Shown here piece by piece: positions 61,489 to 64,000 of a stretch of 64,000 bases of DNA. Every line of letters begins with the position of its first letter. Within the stretch, counting starts at the first letter, position 1. The notes below the pieces were generated by a model. The model was not told where the DNA came from and ran no database searches. It saw only the letters and a program-made list of their open reading frames with translations. Origin of the DNA: Microvirga ossetica (GTDB lineage: Bacteria; Pseudomonadota; Alphaproteobacteria; Rhizobiales; Beijerinckiaceae). The translations under genes and the position numbers were made by a program. The DNA lies in the NCBI RefSeq assembly GCF_002741015.1, contig NZ_CP016616.1:3815501-3879500 (forward strand). Direction: 5' to 3'.

Positions 61489-61716
61489 TCGGGCACGCTC
61501 CGTAAGGAGGCAGGAAAGCAGGGCGGTTTCCCCCGGCTGCCGAGGGGCTGCACTCTGCCGAACAAACCGGGAATGTGGCGTTTGTGCCGGTGTTGGCAAG
61601 AAAACTGTGGATAACGGGGAATAATCGGCCGGGTTAATCCGGGTTTCCTTGAGGAACCAAAGTCCTGCAGGAAGTGTTCTCATTTCTGAACAAAACGAGA
61701 ACAATTGGAGTCTCCC

Positions 61717-61992
61717 ATGTCTTCGCACGACAAAGTGACCCGACCTACTTCCGTTAACCATAATGCTTCCGCAGAGGCAGACAATCCGAAGACCCATCTT
61801 GACCTTTCCGACAACGGAATCAAGGATCCGGACGAGTGGGTCTCGGGCGACGATCCCATGACCGGAGCCCAGGCCTCCTATCTCAAGACCCTGTCCGAGC
61901 AGGCGCACGATCCGAAGGCCTTCGATCCGGATCTCGACAAGGCCGAGGCGTCGAAGCGGATCGACCGGTTGAAGCAGAAGCAGGGGAGGTGA
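61717..61992 (+). CDS. DUF3072 domain-containing protein
   Basis: A 91-residue small, charged protein. The C-terminal DUF3072 signature is clear: DPDEWVSGDDPMTGAQASYL, then KTLSEQAHDPKAFDPDLDKA and ASKRIDRLKQKQGR. It is polar with no membrane segment; function is unknown. ATG 61717 with TGGAG 6 bases before; the ATG at 61705 adds four residues. It stands alone. Confidence 0.88.
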   Translation: MSSHDKVTRPTSVNHNASAEADNPKTHLDLSDNGIKDPDEWVSGDDPMTGAQASYLKTLSEQAHDPKAFDPDLDKAEASKRIDRLKQKQGR

Positions 61993-62063
61993 GGCGGTTG
62001 AGGCCTGTCATCCGGCGAAACACGACGTCTCACGATGAGGCGATCGGCGTTGCGAACTTTCCT

Positions 62064-62112
62064 GCAGCGTCAGCGGTTATGGATTCCGGACGCCGCTGCG
62101 CAGCCCGGAATG
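62064..62112. repeat. Half copy of the dispersed palindromic element
   Basis: CGTCAGCGGTTATGGATTCCGG, then about 17 bases, then CCCGGAATGACAGA. The CGTCAGCGG lead-in is the reverse complement of CCGCTGACG seen in the 56884 copy. It lies between the DUF3072 and Tim44-domain genes. Confidence 0.7.
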
Positions 62113-62223
62113 ACAGAAGAGGCTTGAAGCCCGAAATTGGGCACGTCGACTCTTCCGCAACGCTTTGGGCATCACCACATATGCCGCAGGAGCCTTCTGC
62201 TCCACAGGGATGAAACGAAGACG

Positions 62224-63285
62224 ATGATGAAAATTGCTTCTCGCCGCAGCCGGGTCATGATCGCCCTGGCGGCCGCTCTGGTCCTGGCCGGTTCCGCGGC
62301 CGAGGCTCGCGTCGGGCGGGGAAGCGGCAGCTTCGGCTCGCGCGGCGCGCGCACCTATACCGCGCCGCCGGCCACTCGGACGGCGCCGGAAGCGGCAGCC
62401 CCGATCCAGCGCTCGCAGATTCCGAACCAGGGTCCGAACGTCACCCGTCCTGGCACCCCGGCTCCGAACGTGGCGCAGCCGCGCCGCTTCGGCTTCGGCA
62501 CGGGCCTGATGGCCGGCCTCTTCGGCGCGGGCCTGCTCGGCATGCTGATGGGCCACGGCTTCTTCGGCGGCCTCGGGGGCCTCGCCTCGATCTTCGGCCT
62601 GCTGCTCCAGATCGGCCTCGTGGTCCTGCTGGTCTCCTTCGCTATGAAGTGGTTCCGCAACAGGCGCCAGCAGCCGGCCTATGCCGGCGCGGGCCAAGGC
62701 TATGCCCGTTCAACGGGCGGCAGCGTGCCCCCCACGGGCGGACGGCCCATGAACAGCGGACTTGGTGGTGGACTTGGCAGTGGACTTCGCGGCGGCCTGG
62801 GTGCCGGCCTCGGCGGTGCTCTGGGCGGCGCCCTCGGTGGCCGGGCTCAGCAGGCGCAGGCCCGTCCGGGCGTGCGCGACGAGATCGGCATCGGCGAGCA
62901 GGATTTTGCCGCCTTCGAGAAGGGTCTCGTCGAGATGCAGGACGCCTATTCCCGCGAGGATGTCGCCAAGCTCTGGACGCTCGCAACGCCCGAGATGGCC
63001 GGCTACATCCAGGAGGAGCTGAACGACAACGCCGCCCGCGGCGTCGTGAACAAGCTCTCCAACGTGCGCCTCAACCAGGGTGACCTGTCGGAGGCCTGGC
63101 GTGAGGGCGCAGCCGACTACGCGACCGTCGCCATGCGCTTCGGCATCACCGACGTGATGACCGACCGCACCACGGGCCGCGTGGTGGAAGGCGATCCGAA
63201 CAAGGTCGAAGAGGCGACCGAGCTCTGGACCTTCCGCCGTGACCAGGGCGGTGAGTGGAAAGTCTCGGCGATCCAGCAGGCCTAA
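62224..63285 (+). CDS. Tim44-like domain protein, membrane-bound
   Basis: A 353-residue protein. N-terminal signal-anchor MKIASRRSRVMIALAAALVL; a Pro/Ala/Thr-rich segment (about 45-90); a very glycine-rich membrane stretch LMAGLFGAGLLGMLMGHGFF; another glycine run GLGGGLGSGLRGGLGAGLGG (about 180-205). The C-terminal Tim44-like domain reads DFAAFEKGLVEMQDAYSRED, VAKLWTLATPEMAGYIQEEL and VSAIQQA at the end. In mitochondria Tim44 tethers the import motor; bacterial homologues are of unknown function. ATG 62224 or 62227. Confidence 0.87.
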   Translation: MMKIASRRSRVMIALAAALVLAGSAAEARVGRGSGSFGSRGARTYTAPPATRTAPEAAAPIQRSQIPNQGPNVTRPGTPAPNVAQPRRFGFGTGLMAGLFGAGLLGMLMGHGFFGGLGGLASIFGLLLQIGLVVLLVSFAMKWFRNRRQQPAYAGAGQGYARSTGGSVPPTGGRPMNSGLGGGLGSGLRGGLGAGLGGALGGALGGRAQQAQARPGVRDEIGIGEQDFAAFEKGLVEMQDAYSREDVAKLWTLATPEMAGYIQEELNDNAARGVVNKLSNVRLNQGDLSEAWREGAADYATVAMRFGITDVMTDRTTGRVVEGDPNKVEEATELWTFRRDQGGEWKVSAIQQA

Positions 63286-63308
63286 CGAATCCTCTTCATG
63301 CAAATACG

Positions 63309-63340
63309 AAAGCGGCCGGTGAAAACCGGCCGCTTTTTTA
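63309..63340 (+). terminator. Rho-independent terminator of the Tim44-domain gene
   Basis: AGCGGCCGGT (63311-63320), loop GAAA, ACCGGCCGCT (63325-63334), then TTTTTTA. It lies 24 bases past the stop and, by its A-rich left side, may also serve the convergent DJ-1/PfpI gene. Confidence 0.9.
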
Positions 63341-63362
63341 TTTCGGTCACTGGATGGCGGGA

Positions 63363-63944
63363 TTACTCCGCCGCCTGACGACGGCCTGCATGTGAGCCTT
63401 CGCGCACCTCTTCGATGATCTTGTTCACGAAGGCTTCGAGATCGCCTGGATTGCGGCTGGTGATGAGGCCTTGATCGGTCACGACCGTCTCGTCGCGCCA
63501 TTGCCCGCCCGCATTGATCACGTCGGTCTTGATCGAATGGTAGGACGTGCACTTCTTGCCCTTGATGATGCCCGCCTCGATCAGCAGCCACGGCGCGTGG
63601 CAGATCGCGGCGACCGTCTTGCCGGAAGAGTAGAAGGCGCGAATGATCTCGATGGCCTTCGGCTCGGCGCGCAGCTTGTCCGGATTGATCTGGCCGCCGG
63701 GCAGCACGAGCGCGTCGTATTCCGCCGGGTTCACATCGTCGATGTCCTTGTCGACGGACACCGTCTTGCCCCAATCCGTCTTGTCCCAGCCATAGATCTT
63801 GCCGGACTTCATGCGCGATTTCGGAGCGGCGATTTCGACGGTCGCGCCGGCATCCGACAGCTTCTCCTGCGGCACCATCAGTTCCGATTGCTCGAAGCCG
63901 TCGGTCGCCATGATGAGGATCTTGGCCTGTTTGATGTCAGGCAT
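63363..63944 (-). CDS. DJ-1/PfpI family protein (type 1 glutamine amidotransferase-like)
   Basis: A 193-residue class I glutamine-amidotransferase-fold protein. The nucleophile elbow is AAICHAPWLL with Cys at 115 and His at 116. The partner Glu is in TDGFEQSELMVPQEKL at residue 18. The segment ALVLPGGQINPDKLRAEPKA is typical of the YhbO/PfpI subgroup, which act as general stress proteins or deglycases, or as small peptidases. Activity and substrate remain open. ATG 63944. The last 56 bases of the window beyond this gene show no feature. Confidence 0.93.
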   Translation of the reverse strand: MPDIKQAKILIMATDGFEQSELMVPQEKLSDAGATVEIAAPKSRMKSGKIYGWDKTDWGKTVSVDKDIDDVNPAEYDALVLPGGQINPDKLRAEPKAIEIIRAFYSSGKTVAAICHAPWLLIEAGIIKGKKCTSYHSIKTDVINAGGQWRDETVVTDQGLITSRNPGDLEAFVNKIIEEVREGSHAGRRQAAE

Positions 63945-64000
63945 GATGGTCTCCGTTTCTGTGTGGGGAATATGGTTGGAAACGGGTGGAGCGGTGTGCG

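Noticed and set aside
1..64000. tRNA, rRNA, riboswitch or prophage genes.
   Set aside because: No cloverleaf T-loop signature, rRNA sequence, known riboswitch core, or phage structural gene was noticed on either strand.

Overview
The window is high-GC, gene-dense alphaproteobacterial chromosome. Gene content and order point to Hyphomicrobiales (Rhizobiales), most likely Methylobacteriaceae such as Microvirga. The supporting signs are a membrane-bound ferritin mbfA with an Irr-type iron control element, an Omp25-like porin, the hemF-trmL / petABC / mtnP / apt neighbourhood, DUF1285 and DUF6111 proteins, and a MarR-OmpR-histidine kinase cluster facing ilvE. The genus is an inference; no rRNA or tRNA gene is present to anchor it. 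Base composition was judged by eye, not computed.

Layout. 1-3.7 kb: a polar amino-acid ABC transporter on the minus strand (ATPase cut by the left edge, two permeases, a binding protein) with a second, paralogous binding protein upstream that has its own terminator. 3.8-9.1 kb: single genes (FAH-family hydrolase, DUF4142 protein, metallophosphoesterase, mbfA, Nudix, GNAT). 9.1-15.9 kb: a minus-strand operon MoxR ATPase - DUF58 - BatA/DUF4159 protein - VWA/GATase-like membrane protein, probably a cell-envelope module. 16.1-18.8 kb: DUF1285 - CoA pyrophosphatase - DUF6111 - CCA-adding enzyme, with overlapping or touching ends. 19.1-26.7 kb: hemF/trmL divergent from the cytochrome bc1 operon petABC, then a 2H phosphoesterase, a cupin, mtnP and apt. 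26.8-33.2 kb: a two-hotdog MaoC protein, a broken RTX/cadherin gene, endonuclease V, a truncated haemoglobin with a suspicious 5' end, and a 50-aa membrane protein. 33.3-39.7 kb: ychF, pth, rplY, a methyltransferase, an IS630-family element and prs. 39.7-48.5 kb: a BenE-type transporter, the uvrC-pgsA-moaD-moaE operon, small secreted or membrane proteins, an extensin-like protein, RNase T2 and rlmJ. 48.5-57.7 kb: GST, Omp25-like porin, a PTR1/FolM-like SDR, pgeF-midA-lgt, ubiK, YbjN, proC, a TetR regulator, a CsaA-like protein and a DUF1311-MliC protein. 57.7-64 kb: a histidine kinase / response regulator / MarR operon divergent from ilvE across a palindromic operator, then DUF3072, Tim44-like and DJ-1/PfpI proteins.

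Most of the window is housekeeping. The points that reward a second look are: an IS630-family insertion placed exactly in the stop codon of prs, which regenerates a stop; the RTX gene broken by one nonsense codon and one frameshift; three small genes below usual annotation cut-offs (39, 50 and 33 aa), one with its own terminator; an ICE/Irr box at mbfA; a MarR-type palindrome between marR and ilvE; and a family of dispersed two-hairpin intergenic repeats. No CRISPR array, prophage, defence island or evident new multi-gene system was found.
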